Positions 54,409 to 63,765 of a stretch of DNA of 64,000 nucleotides are shown here, one piece after another. Origin of the DNA: Arthrospiribacter ruber. GTDB lineage: Bacteria; Bacteroidota; Bacteroidia; Cytophagales; Cyclobacteriaceae. Numbering within the stretch: position 1 is the first letter of the stretch; each line of letters begins with the position of its first letter. Under the pieces are notes generated by a model. That model searched no databases. It was not told the DNA's origin and saw only the letters and a list, made by a program, of their open reading frames with translations. Made by a program: the position numbers and the translations under genes. The stretch spans positions 48,677-112,676 of the forward strand of contig NZ_RPHB01000013.1 of assembly GCF_019343195.1 (NCBI RefSeq). Reading direction: 5' to 3'.

Positions 54409-55344
54409 ATGCTGAAAAGGTTATTAATATTCTGTTTGATATTTTCAGGCTTGGTATTAAGGGTTGAATCACAGACAATTGACCCAACTGTTAGATCCAA
54501 TAAATTCATAGTTATTGGTGACTGGGGGAGAAATGGAGATGATCAGCAGCTGGAAGTTGCTGATCAACTTCTCCATCAGGTGAAAAAATATAAACCCGAT
54601 TTTATCATTTCATCAGGTGATAATTTCTACCCTAATGGTGTCAGAAGTATCCTTGACCCCTTGTGGAAATATTCATTTGAAGATATTTATAAAAGCTATC
54701 ATCTTCAGATAGATTGGTACGCTATTTTAGGAAATCATGATTACCTCGGTGACCCGGATGCCCAGGTGGAATACTCCCGCATTTCCAGAAGATGGAACAT
54801 GCCTGATAGGTATTACTCCAAAACTATTCCTATAAAAGGAAGTAGAAAAAAGGCTTTGTTCATTTATATAGATACCAATAGCCTCATCCCAGAATTTTAT
54901 GCCAATTCTATCTACGGTCCCAATGTTGCCAAGTCCGACTCCTTAGCCCAAAAAAAGTGGATGAAGAAACTCATTGAAGAAGAAGATGACGAAATTGCCT
55001 GGAAAATCGTAGTAGGTCATCACCCTGTATATACAGGTGGAAGGACCAATGGTTATGACACCAGGTCCATTAGAAAATCATTGGAAAATTTGTTAAGGCA
55101 TTCAGAAGTAGATCTTTACATCAGCGGCCATGACCACAGCCTTCAATACCTTGAGCATAACGGAATCAAACAGGTGATTTCTGGGTCGGCATCAGAAGTT
55201 ACCCAAAGTGATACGCTGCCATATACAAAGTTCACCGCATCAGAGCCAGGCTTTATCCTATTTTCCTTGACTGAAGAGAAAATTGAGTTTGATGTCATCA
55301 ATAAGAGTGGAGTAACACTCTACCATAGCAAAATTGAAAAGTAG
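54409..55344 (+). CDS. Secreted purple-acid-phosphatase-like metallophosphoesterase
   Basis: The 311-residue enzyme has a signal peptide (MLKRLLIFCLIFSGLVLRVESQ) and all calcineurin-type metal motifs: D38 in GDWG, GDN at 70-72, GNHD at 108-111, H204/H205 in VVGHHPVY and GHDH at 240-243. The layout is that of tartrate-resistant (type 5) acid phosphatases, which remove phosphate from small esters or phosphoproteins outside the cytoplasm. It is coupled to SusD and ends the sigma/FecR/SusC/SusD operon; an efficient terminator follows. It could release phosphate, or the dephosphorylated nutrient, at the cell surface for the SusC transporter. Confidence 0.92.
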   Translation: MLKRLLIFCLIFSGLVLRVESQTIDPTVRSNKFIVIGDWGRNGDDQQLEVADQLLHQVKKYKPDFIISSGDNFYPNGVRSILDPLWKYSFEDIYKSYHLQIDWYAILGNHDYLGDPDAQVEYSRISRRWNMPDRYYSKTIPIKGSRKKALFIYIDTNSLIPEFYANSIYGPNVAKSDSLAQKKWMKKLIEEEDDEIAWKIVVGHHPVYTGGRTNGYDTRSIRKSLENLLRHSEVDLYISGHDHSLQYLEHNGIKQVISGSASEVTQSDTLPYTKFTASEPGFILFSLTEEKIEFDVINKSGVTLYHSKIEK

Positions 55345-55386
55345 TCTTAAATGTATTTATCGATAAAGAGTTTTTCTCTATAATCT

Positions 55387-55424
55387 GAAATTCCGGATGA
55401 TTAAACGTTTTCATCCGGAATTTC
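55387..55424 (+). terminator. Intrinsic terminator after the phosphatase gene
   Basis: A 14-base stem GAAATTCCGGATGA/TCATCCGGAATTTC with a ten-base loop is followed by TTTTAA. It lies 43 bases after the operon's last stop codon. Confidence 0.8.
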
Positions 55425-55823
55425 TTTTAATCGAAAACCAAAAGTTTGGATAGAATGACTGATTAAAATTATTCAAAATCCATCTGCGAATTTCAAAACT
55501 TTTTTGACCCTACCTCATTCTTGGAAAGCAATTATATCTATTCAATAGATTTGACTTGTTCATCCTGTTTATTAAAATTTTCTTGATTTTTACTGATGTA
55601 TAAGTATCCAGACTTAACTTAAAGTTCTACTCCGATTCATAATAGAACCTTTTGCAAAAATCAATTATTGTTCCCGATACAGGCCTATCTTTTTTATGAA
55701 CTGAACTCATGGAGAATTGACCTTCCAAATAAAAACAATGTCATTTATTTAAAAAAAAAGTTTATTTAAATTAACTTAATTGAAAATTTTTAATATTACC
55801 AATTATTTACAATTAAATATTAG

Positions 55824-56018
55824 TTAAGTTTTTTTCTGATTTCTTGAAATAACCTGCACATAAAATAAAATAAGCATAACCTGAACTGGTATAAACGAAA
55901 TGTTTATTAAAAATAGATTTGCAGAATGATATCTGATGAGTTCACTATGTCCGGTTAAAGCCAAATTATAAAGAATTTTTTCAGTCCAAAGTTTTGGAGC
56001 TGTGGCCATCAATATCAT
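55824..56018 (-). CDS. Possible small membrane protein or relic
   Basis: A 64-codon minus-strand frame (MILMATAPKLWTEKILYNL…FIPVQVMLILFYVQVISRNQKKT) contains one convincing hydrophobic helix and a charged end. It may be the tail of a larger membrane protein, faintly like DUF4386 proteins, or chance in AT-rich DNA. The rest of 55425-56081 is AT-rich with no gene I can support. Confidence 0.25.
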   Translation of the reverse strand: MILMATAPKLWTEKILYNLALTGHSELIRYHSANLFLINISFIPVQVMLILFYVQVISRNQKKT

Positions 56019-56081
56019 TGCTTGAAAGAATATCTGAAAAACCTAATCCTATGTAAGCCTATGAAACAAACAAAATGAGAA

Positions 56082-56107
56082 AACCGGGCTGCGCCAACAA
56101 CCCGGTT
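56082..56107. repeat. GC-rich hairpin in the leader of PUL 3
   Basis: AACCGGG and CCCGGTT form a 7-base stem with a 12-base loop, 46 bases before the SusC start, in an otherwise AT-rich leader. On the minus strand it is followed by a T-rich run, so it could be a terminator for minus-strand transcription; on the plus strand it would be an RNA structure in the leader. Confidence 0.55.
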
Positions 56108-56152
56108 AAGAATTAAGCTATAAAACGACTTATAACATTAACATTTAAATTT

Positions 56153-59100
56153 ATGAATTTTATTTTACTTAAAAGCAGGTATACTGCAATCAGTAGCTTG
56201 CGGATAGTGCTATTTTTGGTACTTATCTGTCATTCATCTTTCGCCGGGAATCTAAGCCCGACATTGAAAGGTTCTCCGGATACCTATAACCTCTTGTATC
56301 AAAAGGAACTCAGGGGAAAAGTCCTCGATGCAAAAAGGAATGAACCCGTAGTAGGTGCTTCTGTATTCGTTCCCGAAACAAATATTGGTACTATTACTGA
56401 CCTTGAAGGGGAGTTTTTGATCATGGTCCCTGATGAGACCAAGGAACTGATCATCTCATATATAGGCTTCAGAAGTCAGCATGTTGCGATAAGCAATGAA
56501 ACTTCAATCCTTGTATATCTAGAAGAAGAAGGAGACCTTCTGGAAGAATTTGTTGTAATGGGCTATGATGTCCAACGAAAAAAGGACCTGACAGGTGCTG
56601 TTGCAGTGGTTAACATGGATGAAATTAAGAATATTCCGGTGGCCAATGTCGAAAACATGCTTGCGGGCAGGGCTCCAGGAGTTCAAGTGCTCTCTGATAA
56701 TGGTCCAGGTGGTAATGTTTCAATCAGGATCAGGGGTTTTGGAACCGTCAACAACAATGATCCGCTCTATGTGGTGGACGGTACACCAATCTCAGGTGGG
56801 CTCAATTCAATCAACCCCCAGGATATTGAGTCCCTGCAAGTACTCAAAGATGCTTCTGCCGCTTCCATATATGGCTCAAGGGCTGCAAACGGGGTGGTTA
56901 TTATCACAACAAAAAAAGGTAGGAGCGAAGAAACTTCAGTTAGCCTGGATGCGTATTCCGGGATTCAACAGGCCTTCAATTTGCCAAGAATGCTTTCCGC
57001 CCAACAATATGGAGACATGCTTTGGCAGGCATCTTTAAACGATGGAAGAAATCCAACTTCGGATATTTATGGAAATAACCCTCAAAGGGCACAGATTCCC
57101 ATTTTCCTGAACCAGGCTGAAACAATTCCTTCCGGAGATACCGACTGGGTCAGAGAGATTTTTCAAAATGCCAAAGTGAACTCTTATAATTTGAATGTGT
57201 CCAAAGGGGATGAAAATTCCAGACAACTGCTCGGCCTTGGATACTTTAATCAGGAGGGAATTATAAGACATACCGGCTTTGACCGGTTTTCAATAAGATA
57301 CAATTCAGAATACAGAATAAAGAACCGCATTACCATAGGTCAGAATTTTACCACATCTCTGACTAGAACCAATGATGTTGGAATCAATAGCTCACTTGGA
57401 AGTATAGTATATGATGCGTTTCAGTTTCCCTCAATCGTGCCAGTAAGGGATACTGAAGGAAATTTTGCAGGTAACCCTCTTAATGATATTGCCAATCCTC
57501 TGGGCTCATTGACCAGACAAAAGGACAATACCAGAAACAGGATAAAGGTTCTGGGCAATATTTATGGAGAAGCCGAAATCCTTAAAAACCTCTCTTTCCG
57601 AACAAACCTGGGTCTGGATTATGAAAACTATAACAGAAGGGCATTCGCCCCTTTGTATGATGAAATTTTATCATTAAGAGTAGTAAACAGCCTATCAGAT
57701 AACAGCTCATTTTATTATCAGCTGGCATGGACCAATACCCTGAATTATAGTATAGAATCAGGAAAAAACAGACTGGATTTCCTTCTGGGACAGGAAGCCA
57801 TTGAACAATACGCTGAATCAAAATCTGCATACAGGGAAGGGTTTCTCTATGAAGACCCAAATTTCAGGTACCTGAGTTATGGTACAGATAACCAACAGAA
57901 TACAGGGGTTGCCGACCAATGGAATTTACTTTCATATTTCGGGAAAGTGAACTATTCCTTCGCCGATAAATATTTGCTTTCTGCAACAGTAAGATATGAC
58001 GGTACCTCAAGACTTTCCAATAACAAATGGGATATTTTCCCCGCGTTTTCAGCTGGATGGAGAGTAAGTGAAGAAAATTTCATTGACCTGGGAAGAAGTG
58101 TCAATGAGCTGAAAGTCAGGGTTAACTGGGGGATGACAGGGAATCAGCAACTTCCTGCCTACTCAAGCCTTGCAAGCTTTCAGAACAATATCCATCATTC
58201 CAACTATGCCATAGATGGTGCACAGGAAAGTGTTGCGATAGGCCTCGTGGAAACAAGAGTAGCTAATGCCAACCTGACCTGGGAAACGACCACACAGTCC
58301 GGAATTGGTGTGGATGTTGAACTGTTTGAAAACAGGTTGTCTGTTTCTATGGATTATTTCAATAAAATTACTGACAATCTTTTAGTATATGCTCCAATAC
58401 CACCGACATATGGGGGGACAAATGACGGCGTTTGGACAAATGGCGGAAAAATGAGAAATACAGGGCTGGAGATCGGTGCCAAATATTCCGGAAATGCAGG
58501 GGCTTTGTATTACAATCTGGGTCTGAACTATTCCTTCTACAGAAATGAACTCATGGAGCTCAGTGATGGAGTAAGTTATCTTGGAATTCCAGGCTCTTCC
58601 CTTCATTCAGTTAATTTTGGTCAGGAGGTGTCCCGAACTTTGCCCGGACAGGCCATTGGCTCCTTCTTTGGCCATGATGCCATAGGTATTTTTCAATCAG
58701 TGGAAGAGGTTGAGTCTTATGGTCTACAACCGAATGCCCAACCCGGCGATCTTATTTTTAGAGACGTAAATGGAGATGGGGTAATTGATGCCAATGACAG
58801 GACTGTAATAGGTTCTCCCCATCCCAAAGCAATTATAGGATTTAATGCCAATTTCAATTACAAGAATTTTGACCTTAACCTCTTCTTCAACGGATCTTTT
58901 GGTCAGGATATCTATAACCTTACCAAATACAAAACCCACTTCTTTAACCAGTCTGCTTACAACAAATCTGCAGATCTATTGGGAGCATGGACCCCCGAAA
59001 ATCCGGGAGCTACAATCCCAAGACTTAGCCTTGATGATCAAAATGAAAATATCAGGCCCTCTTCATTTTTTGTGGAACAAGCATCATTTATCAAGCTGAA

Positions 59101-59329
59101 CAACCTGCAAATTGGGTACAACATTCCTCCTCATAAACTGGGAGGACTTGAACTTAGGGTTTATGGACAGACAAACAACCTCTTTACCCTGACCAATTAC
59201 AGCGGTATGACCCCTGAAATCGGCCTTCAAAATTACTCCAGCTCCAATAGAAACCTGGACATTGGAGTGGATAGAGGTGTATACCCTCCCTCCAGAACAA
59301 TAATTCTTGGCCTCAACATCAAACTTTAA
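56153..59329 (+). CDS. SusC/RagA-family TonB-linked transporter (PUL 3)
   Basis: The 1058-residue transporter has a long leader (signal segment IVLFLVLICHSSFAGN, cleavage near 32) and a carboxypeptidase-like domain (LRGKVLDAKRNEPVVGASVFV, about 53-125). The linker EEFVVMGYDVQRKKDLTGAV leads to a plug with MLAGRAPGVQVLSDNGPGGNVS and LQVLKDASAASIYGSRAANGVVIITT, then a barrel with an NGDGVIDANDR calcium-type loop, ending ILGLNIKL. It has no STN domain and no sigma/FecR, HTCS or glycosidase gene nearby, so neither regulator nor substrate can be read from context. The SusD gene follows after 10 bases. Confidence 0.96.
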   Translation: MNFILLKSRYTAISSLRIVLFLVLICHSSFAGNLSPTLKGSPDTYNLLYQKELRGKVLDAKRNEPVVGASVFVPETNIGTITDLEGEFLIMVPDETKELIISYIGFRSQHVAISNETSILVYLEEEGDLLEEFVVMGYDVQRKKDLTGAVAVVNMDEIKNIPVANVENMLAGRAPGVQVLSDNGPGGNVSIRIRGFGTVNNNDPLYVVDGTPISGGLNSINPQDIESLQVLKDASAASIYGSRAANGVVIITTKKGRSEETSVSLDAYSGIQQAFNLPRMLSAQQYGDMLWQASLNDGRNPTSDIYGNNPQRAQIPIFLNQAETIPSGDTDWVREIFQNAKVNSYNLNVSKGDENSRQLLGLGYFNQEGIIRHTGFDRFSIRYNSEYRIKNRITIGQNFTTSLTRTNDVGINSSLGSIVYDAFQFPSIVPVRDTEGNFAGNPLNDIANPLGSLTRQKDNTRNRIKVLGNIYGEAEILKNLSFRTNLGLDYENYNRRAFAPLYDEILSLRVVNSLSDNSSFYYQLAWTNTLNYSIESGKNRLDFLLGQEAIEQYAESKSAYREGFLYEDPNFRYLSYGTDNQQNTGVADQWNLLSYFGKVNYSFADKYLLSATVRYDGTSRLSNNKWDIFPAFSAGWRVSEENFIDLGRSVNELKVRVNWGMTGNQQLPAYSSLASFQNNIHHSNYAIDGAQESVAIGLVETRVANANLTWETTTQSGIGVDVELFENRLSVSMDYFNKITDNLLVYAPIPPTYGGTNDGVWTNGGKMRNTGLEIGAKYSGNAGALYYNLGLNYSFYRNELMELSDGVSYLGIPGSSLHSVNFGQEVSRTLPGQAIGSFFGHDAIGIFQSVEEVESYGLQPNAQPGDLIFRDVNGDGVIDANDRTVIGSPHPKAIIGFNANFNYKNFDLNLFFNGSFGQDIYNLTKYKTHFFNQSAYNKSADLLGAWTPENPGATIPRLSLDDQNENIRPSSFFVEQASFIKLNNLQIGYNIPPHKLGGLELRVYGQTNNLFTLTNYSGMTPEIGLQNYSSSNRNLDIGVDRGVYPPSRTIILGLNIKL

Positions 59330-59339
59330 ATCAAGAGAA

Positions 59340-60998
59340 ATGAAATCTTACAGAATAATATTCTTATGCATTTTGGGAGCAATGCTTACGTTGGCATGTT
59401 CCCAGGAGTTTTTGGAAGAAGTACCGTTTGGAGAAGTTTCTCCCGCTGAAATGACCAGGCCTGAAAATGTGGAAAGAGCCATAATTGCTGCTTACAGCGT
59501 ATTGAACGGTCAGTTTGACAATGCCACAAGTGGTTTTAATTCTCCCGCTTCCAACTGGAGCTTCGGGGATGCCGTTTCCGATGACTGCTACAAAGGAGGG
59601 GGAGGTACAGGCGATCAAAACCAGATCCACCAAATGGAAATCTTCAATACAACGCCTGTTATTGCCGATGTCCAAAGAAAATGGCTGGCATTGTATGAAG
59701 GAATAAAAAGGACAAACTATGCATTGTACCTTCTGGGAAATTCGGAAGGTTTTAATGCCCAGTTGAAAGATGTAAGGACAGGAGAACTGCTGTTTCTTAG
59801 AGGCCATTATTATTTTGAATTGAAAAAAATCTATAAAAATGTTCCGTTTCTTGATGAAGGGGATATCGAAATAGACTCATTCTACAAAGGCAATAAAGAT
59901 CTTACAGATACGGAGCTTTGGTCAAAAATTGAAACAGATTTTAGAAATGCCAAAAACCTTCTTCCGGATAGCCAACAAGACATAGGTAGACCAAATCGCT
60001 ACACTGCCTCAGCCTACCTTGCTAAAACATACGTTTTTCAGAAAAAATGGAATGAAACCATTCAGGAAGCAGATGAAGTAATCAATTCGGGAAAGTATAG
60101 ACTGCTGGATGACTTTCGAGATGTATTTCTTCCGGAAAACGATAACAGTGAGGAAATAATTTTTGCAGTCCAGTTTTCCGTAAATGATGGAGAACCAAGA
60201 CATTTTAACGGTGCTATTGGGGATAGACTTTCAGCTCCGGGAGGCCCACACTACCCGCAATATGGCTTTCACAGGCCAAGCCAAAACCTTATAAATGCCT
60301 ATAAAGTTGATCAATCAGGTATTCCTGTTGCCGGAAATAACCTTTCTGAACTGGATTATGTGGACCCAAGATTGGACCATACTGTGGGAAGACCAGGTAT
60401 TCCTTACCTAGATCTGGGGATCAATTATGAAGCGTCCTGGGCAAGAGACCTGAGTACTTATGGTCCATATGGTCCCAAAAAAAGGATCGTATCGGCTTTG
60501 TCCAGTCTTCAGGTAAAGGTATGGCCGTACATAAGCTCGCTTAACTATTATGTGATACGATATCCGGACCTTCTGCTTTGGAAAGCAGAAGCTCTGGTAG
60601 AAACTGGCAATTTGGAAGGAGCCAGAGAATTGGTGAACCAAGTCAGGATCAGGGCCAAAAATACTAAGCCTGTTTTGGCTCTTAACAGCCAAATGCCTGC
60701 AGCCAAGTATGCCATAGACAGCTACCAAACCCCATGGAACAACCCGGATGTAGCCAGGAATGCAGTAAGGTTGGAAAGAAGGCTTGAACTTGCCATGGAA
60801 GGACATAGGTTCTTCGATCTTGTCAGATGGGAGATAGCTGACGAAGTAATGAACACTTACTTTGATTCAGAGAAAAATCTACGCTCTCATCTTACTAATG
60901 GAAGGTTTGTCAAAGGAAAACATGAGTACTTTCCTATCCCACAGCTATACATTGATATTGTTGGGAATGAAAACGTTACCCAGAACAACGGGTATTAG
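59340..60998 (+). CDS. SusD/RagB-family nutrient-binding lipoprotein (PUL 3)
   Basis: The 552-residue lipoprotein starts MKSYRIIFLCILGAMLTLAC (C20); a frame opening at 59307 overlaps the SusC gene, but the lipobox fixes the 59340 start. SusD features are FLEEVPFGEVSPAEMTRPENVERAIIAAYSVL, LRGHYYFELKKIYKNVPFLDEG, and the C-terminal RLERRLELAMEGHRFFDLVRWEIADE and YFPIPQLYIDIVGNENVTQNNGY. It is the surface lid of the upstream SusC. A terminator follows at 61037-61069, so the pair is a two-gene unit with no enzyme. Confidence 0.95.
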   Translation: MKSYRIIFLCILGAMLTLACSQEFLEEVPFGEVSPAEMTRPENVERAIIAAYSVLNGQFDNATSGFNSPASNWSFGDAVSDDCYKGGGGTGDQNQIHQMEIFNTTPVIADVQRKWLALYEGIKRTNYALYLLGNSEGFNAQLKDVRTGELLFLRGHYYFELKKIYKNVPFLDEGDIEIDSFYKGNKDLTDTELWSKIETDFRNAKNLLPDSQQDIGRPNRYTASAYLAKTYVFQKKWNETIQEADEVINSGKYRLLDDFRDVFLPENDNSEEIIFAVQFSVNDGEPRHFNGAIGDRLSAPGGPHYPQYGFHRPSQNLINAYKVDQSGIPVAGNNLSELDYVDPRLDHTVGRPGIPYLDLGINYEASWARDLSTYGPYGPKKRIVSALSSLQVKVWPYISSLNYYVIRYPDLLLWKAEALVETGNLEGARELVNQVRIRAKNTKPVLALNSQMPAAKYAIDSYQTPWNNPDVARNAVRLERRLELAMEGHRFFDLVRWEIADEVMNTYFDSEKNLRSHLTNGRFVKGKHEYFPIPQLYIDIVGNENVTQNNGY

Positions 60999-61036
60999 GT
61001 TTTTAAATTCCCAAGCAAAGTGTCAATGGAATTTGT

Positions 61037-61069
61037 AAAGCACCTTTCTTTTAGAGAGGTGCTTTTTTT
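61037..61069 (+). terminator. Intrinsic terminator after PUL 3
   Basis: AAAGCACCT pairs with AGGTGCTTT around an 11-base loop and runs into seven T's. It lies 39 bases after the SusD stop. The rest of the gap to 61333 is AT-rich and shows no gene. Confidence 0.85.
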
Positions 61070-61333
61070 GTGTTTATATTTAAAAATTAATTGTACTAAA
61101 AAGTTATATGAACCTTTATTCAAGAAGGCTTAATTTGCAACAAAGCCTTTTTATAGGAATGAATTTACAATTCATATAATGCAAACTTGAGGAGATAGAA
61201 AATAGTGAAAATCTAGGGAGTTTTTTTCAATGGATTTTAGATTAAAATTAGAACCAATAAACAACCACGTTTTTTTTTGTGTATTCTGATTTTGTGCTTT
61301 AGCTTAGTTTGGATTTTCAAACCAATTTTATTT

Positions 61334-61909
61334 ATGCATCAGGCATTATTCGATACTGTAGAGCAAATGATCCCTATGACAGCAAAAGACAAGGAGCTTT
61401 GCCTTCAGTATTTTAGGCCTTTTACTTATTCCAAAGGGGAATTGATAGAAAAAGCGGGTACAGTCCATGACTATCAGAATTTTATAGTGTCCGGCCACAT
61501 GAGGAATTTTCATGTAAATGAAAAAGGTCTCGAAGTCACCGTTGATATCAATGAAGGCCCCAGATTTTTTAGCAGCTATTTGGCAATGATGGAAAGAAGA
61601 CCTTCTGATGAAAACCTTCAGTGCATTACAGCCTGTGACATTTTAAGGGTCAAAAGGGATGATATAAATATCATGCTAAAAGAAAGCACAATACTAAAGG
61701 ATTACACCATTTTGATCCTTCAACATTTTCTTGAAGAAGACAAAAAGAGGTTGACAGAAATGGGCAACCTTACCGCTGAAGAGCGATATAGAGCTTTTGT
61801 CCAAAAAAATCCCATGATAAACCGAAACGTCCCCCTCGTCTATATAGCCTCATTCTTAGGTATCCGGCCCGAAAGCCTGAGCCGCATCAGGAGGCAATTG
61901 ATTTCTTAA
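61334..61909 (+). CDS. Crp/Fnr-family transcriptional regulator
   Basis: The 191-residue regulator has a cyclic-nucleotide-binding-type beta-roll (FRPFTYSKGELIEKAGTVHDYQNFIVSGHMRNFHVN, about 25-65) and a C-terminal helix-turn-helix, VPLVYIASFLGIRPESLSRIRRQL. The usual cAMP-binding Arg/Ser motif is not evident, as in many Bacteroidota members. The open frame begins at 61277 (TTG), but the ATG at 61334 (MHQALFDTVEQM) is the likelier start, since the added stretch is a chance hydrophobic run. It lies 55 bases before the DUF2306 gene and may regulate it. Confidence 0.88.
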   Translation: MHQALFDTVEQMIPMTAKDKELCLQYFRPFTYSKGELIEKAGTVHDYQNFIVSGHMRNFHVNEKGLEVTVDINEGPRFFSSYLAMMERRPSDENLQCITACDILRVKRDDINIMLKESTILKDYTILILQHFLEEDKKRLTEMGNLTAEERYRAFVQKNPMINRNVPLVYIASFLGIRPESLSRIRRQLIS

Positions 61910-61964
61910 CATTTGTCAAGTGTAAGCTATAATCATTTTGTCAAATTGGTGAAAATTCAAAAAT

Positions 61965-62804
61965 ATGGGTTCACCGATACAGATAAAGAAGCATGGCATT
62001 TCAACACTTTTCAATAGGTATTCTGCTGAAGGACTTCTAAAACTTAATACAGAAATTTGGTTTGTTACAGCATTCATAGGCCAGGTTATCTTTGCAGCTT
62101 ATATCATAAAGCTTTATGGAGGTGCTTCATTTAGGGGAGACTGGGAAGCCTGGAATTCCTTCATGCCACACGGATATCAAGAAGGTAGATTGTGGAGCAA
62201 TGCCATAGTTTTCTTGCATATTTTTATGGCAGGGGTCATTACTATAGGAGGGCCTTTGCAGCTCATTCCCGCATTACGGAAGCATTTTCCAGCCTTTCAT
62301 AGGATAAATGGAAGAATATATCTAGGAGTAGCGCTTCTGACCAGTATCACTGGGATATTGATAAACCTACTCAACAAACCCTTGGGGTCTCAGTTAAATG
62401 CCAATCTTACAGCATTCAATGGTGTTCTGATCATTGTTTTCTCCTACTTTGTTTACAGCCGGGCCAAAAGCAGCATGGTCTCTTCCCATAGAAGATGGGG
62501 GCTCAGGCTTTTTATGGCTGCCAGTGGTGTCTGGTTTTTCAGAATAGGTCTTATGTTCTGGCTATTGGTCAATTCAGGACCTGTAGGATTTGATCCCGAA
62601 ACATTTGAAGGGCCAGCTTTGACCATATTAAATGCAGCACAGTTTATTCTTCCGTTAGCCTTTTTGGAAATGTATTTCCGGGTGGAAAAAAGTGGTAGGG
62701 ACCTACCAAAAGTCTTTTATTCCATGCTCTTGATCTTGCTTACCCTTGTAACGGCAACTGGGATATTCGGTGCATCAATGATGCTTTGGTTTCCATATTT
62801 TTAA
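61965..62804 (+). CDS. DUF2306 membrane protein
   Basis: The 279-residue integral membrane protein has about seven helices: FVTAFIGQVIFAAYIIKLYGG, IVFLHIFMAGVITIGGPLQLIPAL, VALLTSITGILINLL, TAFNGVLIIVFSYFVYS, LFMAASGVWFFRIGLMFWLLV, ILNAAQFILPLAFLEM and MLLILLTLVTATGIFGASM. The HxxxG-GPLQLIPALR and FHRINGRIYLG motifs mark the DUF2306 family, whose members occur in many bacteria without a settled role. It probably shares a transcript with the Crp/Fnr regulator upstream. The gene is complete. Confidence 0.87.
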   Translation: MGSPIQIKKHGISTLFNRYSAEGLLKLNTEIWFVTAFIGQVIFAAYIIKLYGGASFRGDWEAWNSFMPHGYQEGRLWSNAIVFLHIFMAGVITIGGPLQLIPALRKHFPAFHRINGRIYLGVALLTSITGILINLLNKPLGSQLNANLTAFNGVLIIVFSYFVYSRAKSSMVSSHRRWGLRLFMAASGVWFFRIGLMFWLLVNSGPVGFDPETFEGPALTILNAAQFILPLAFLEMYFRVEKSGRDLPKVFYSMLLILLTLVTATGIFGASMMLWFPYF

Positions 62805-62897
62805 TAGTTTAAGTTTATCTAGTCTAGCAAGGAAGAGCATGTTCTAATAGGGTTGCTTTATCAGTCTTCAAATAGTTGGATTGCTGAGTGTTTGTGC

Positions 62898-63110
62898 TCA
62901 TTTTTTCATGATCTGTATCTCATGGTTTTCCAGCTCTTTTAATATCATACCCAAATGGAGCCATTGATCCGTCTCTATGTACTTCCTGATTTCTTCCATT
63001 AGCTTTAAGAGTGCCTTTCCTTTATTGATCCGCTCAAAGGGAAAGGGATCCGGATTTGATGAAATGATGCTGTCCAGCCTTTTATTGACCTGTATTTCTT
63101 TTTCATCCAT
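62898..63110 (-). CDS. Small conserved protein (70 aa), second copy of the radC-linked module
   Basis: This paralogue of 37828-38067 has the same body (MDEKEIQVNKRLDSIISSN, FPFERINKGKALLKLMEEIRKYIETDQWL) with changes in the last 20 residues. The first methionine of the intact copy has become ATA (codon at 63135-63137), so translation must start ten residues later at the second methionine, if the gene is expressed at all. It lies divergent to a truncated radC. Confidence 0.5.
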   Translation of the reverse strand: MDEKEIQVNKRLDSIISSNPDPFPFERINKGKALLKLMEEIRKYIETDQWLHLGMILKELENHEIQIMKK

Positions 63111-63186
63111 AAGGGTAAGAATTTCGAAAATATCTATTGTTAATACTATTGACCTTTTTGTGTTGATATTTTAAACATATTTTTTA

Positions 63187-63375
63187 ATTTGGAAAACCAG
63201 AGCTGCTCGATGATCCTGGTCCACAACCATCCCTCAGGAAACTTGAAACCATCAGAGCAAGACAGAAGACTGACCAGGAAACTCTCTGAGGCCGGGAAAC
63301 ACCTGGACATCATTGTGCTGGACCATATCATCTTTACTGAAGTGCTTAATCAGCTTTGCAGACAAAGGCATGATG
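63187..63375 (+). pseudogene. radC fragment, C-terminal part only
   Basis: The sequence resumes at LENQSCSMILVHNHPSGNLKPSEQDRR, the JAMM motif of the radC at 38375, and runs through LDIIVLDHIIF before a frame change gives a shifted tail. The first ~155 codons are missing: sequence that precedes the intact small gene joins directly to the middle of radC. The fragment cannot be a working RadC, and this deletion removes about 730 bases compared with the intact module. Confidence 0.88.
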
Positions 63376-63390
63376 TAGAAGGAAGGGGAG

Positions 63391-63410
63391 GGAGGGGTGC
63401 CTCCTTTTTT
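63391..63410 (+). terminator. Possible intrinsic terminator after the radC fragment
   Basis: GGAGG pairs with CCTCC around GGTG and is followed by six T's. A weaker equivalent follows the intact radC at about 39045-39060. Confidence 0.4.
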
Positions 63411-63510
63411 GCCTGAATCTTCTAAAAGTGATTTGTTGAGCTTTGCGGTCCTAAAACAAATATCAAACTCTTCGTACCTTCCAATCCAAAGACTTTTATT
63501 CCTATTTCGT

Positions 63511-63765
63511 TTAATTCCCTACACAGTCACTCTTCTCCGCAACCAATATCCAAAACCGATTGGGTGTTTTATTTTTAATCGCTTCAAGAATGGCAGGATT
63601 ACTCATTTCCTTTGAAGGAATAACCTTATTGTCAATAATTTCAATCCATTGGGATCCATTTTCAAGCCAAGTGCTTAAAATCAGTTTTTTAAATCTTACT
63701 CTGGTAAGGCTCATTACAATGATCCAAGTTTTGTTTTCCTTCCAAAAAAACATTCTATACATCAT
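63511..63765 (-). CDS. Possible small hypothetical protein
   Basis: An 84-codon minus-strand frame (MMYRMFFWKENKTWIIVMSLTRVRFKKLILS…VAEKSDCVGN) has mixed composition without a signal peptide or known motif. Two overlapping plus-strand frames are less protein-like. It may be genuine or chance. Confidence 0.35.
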   Translation of the reverse strand: MMYRMFFWKENKTWIIVMSLTRVRFKKLILSTWLENGSQWIEIIDNKVIPSKEMSNPAILEAIKNKTPNRFWILVAEKSDCVGN

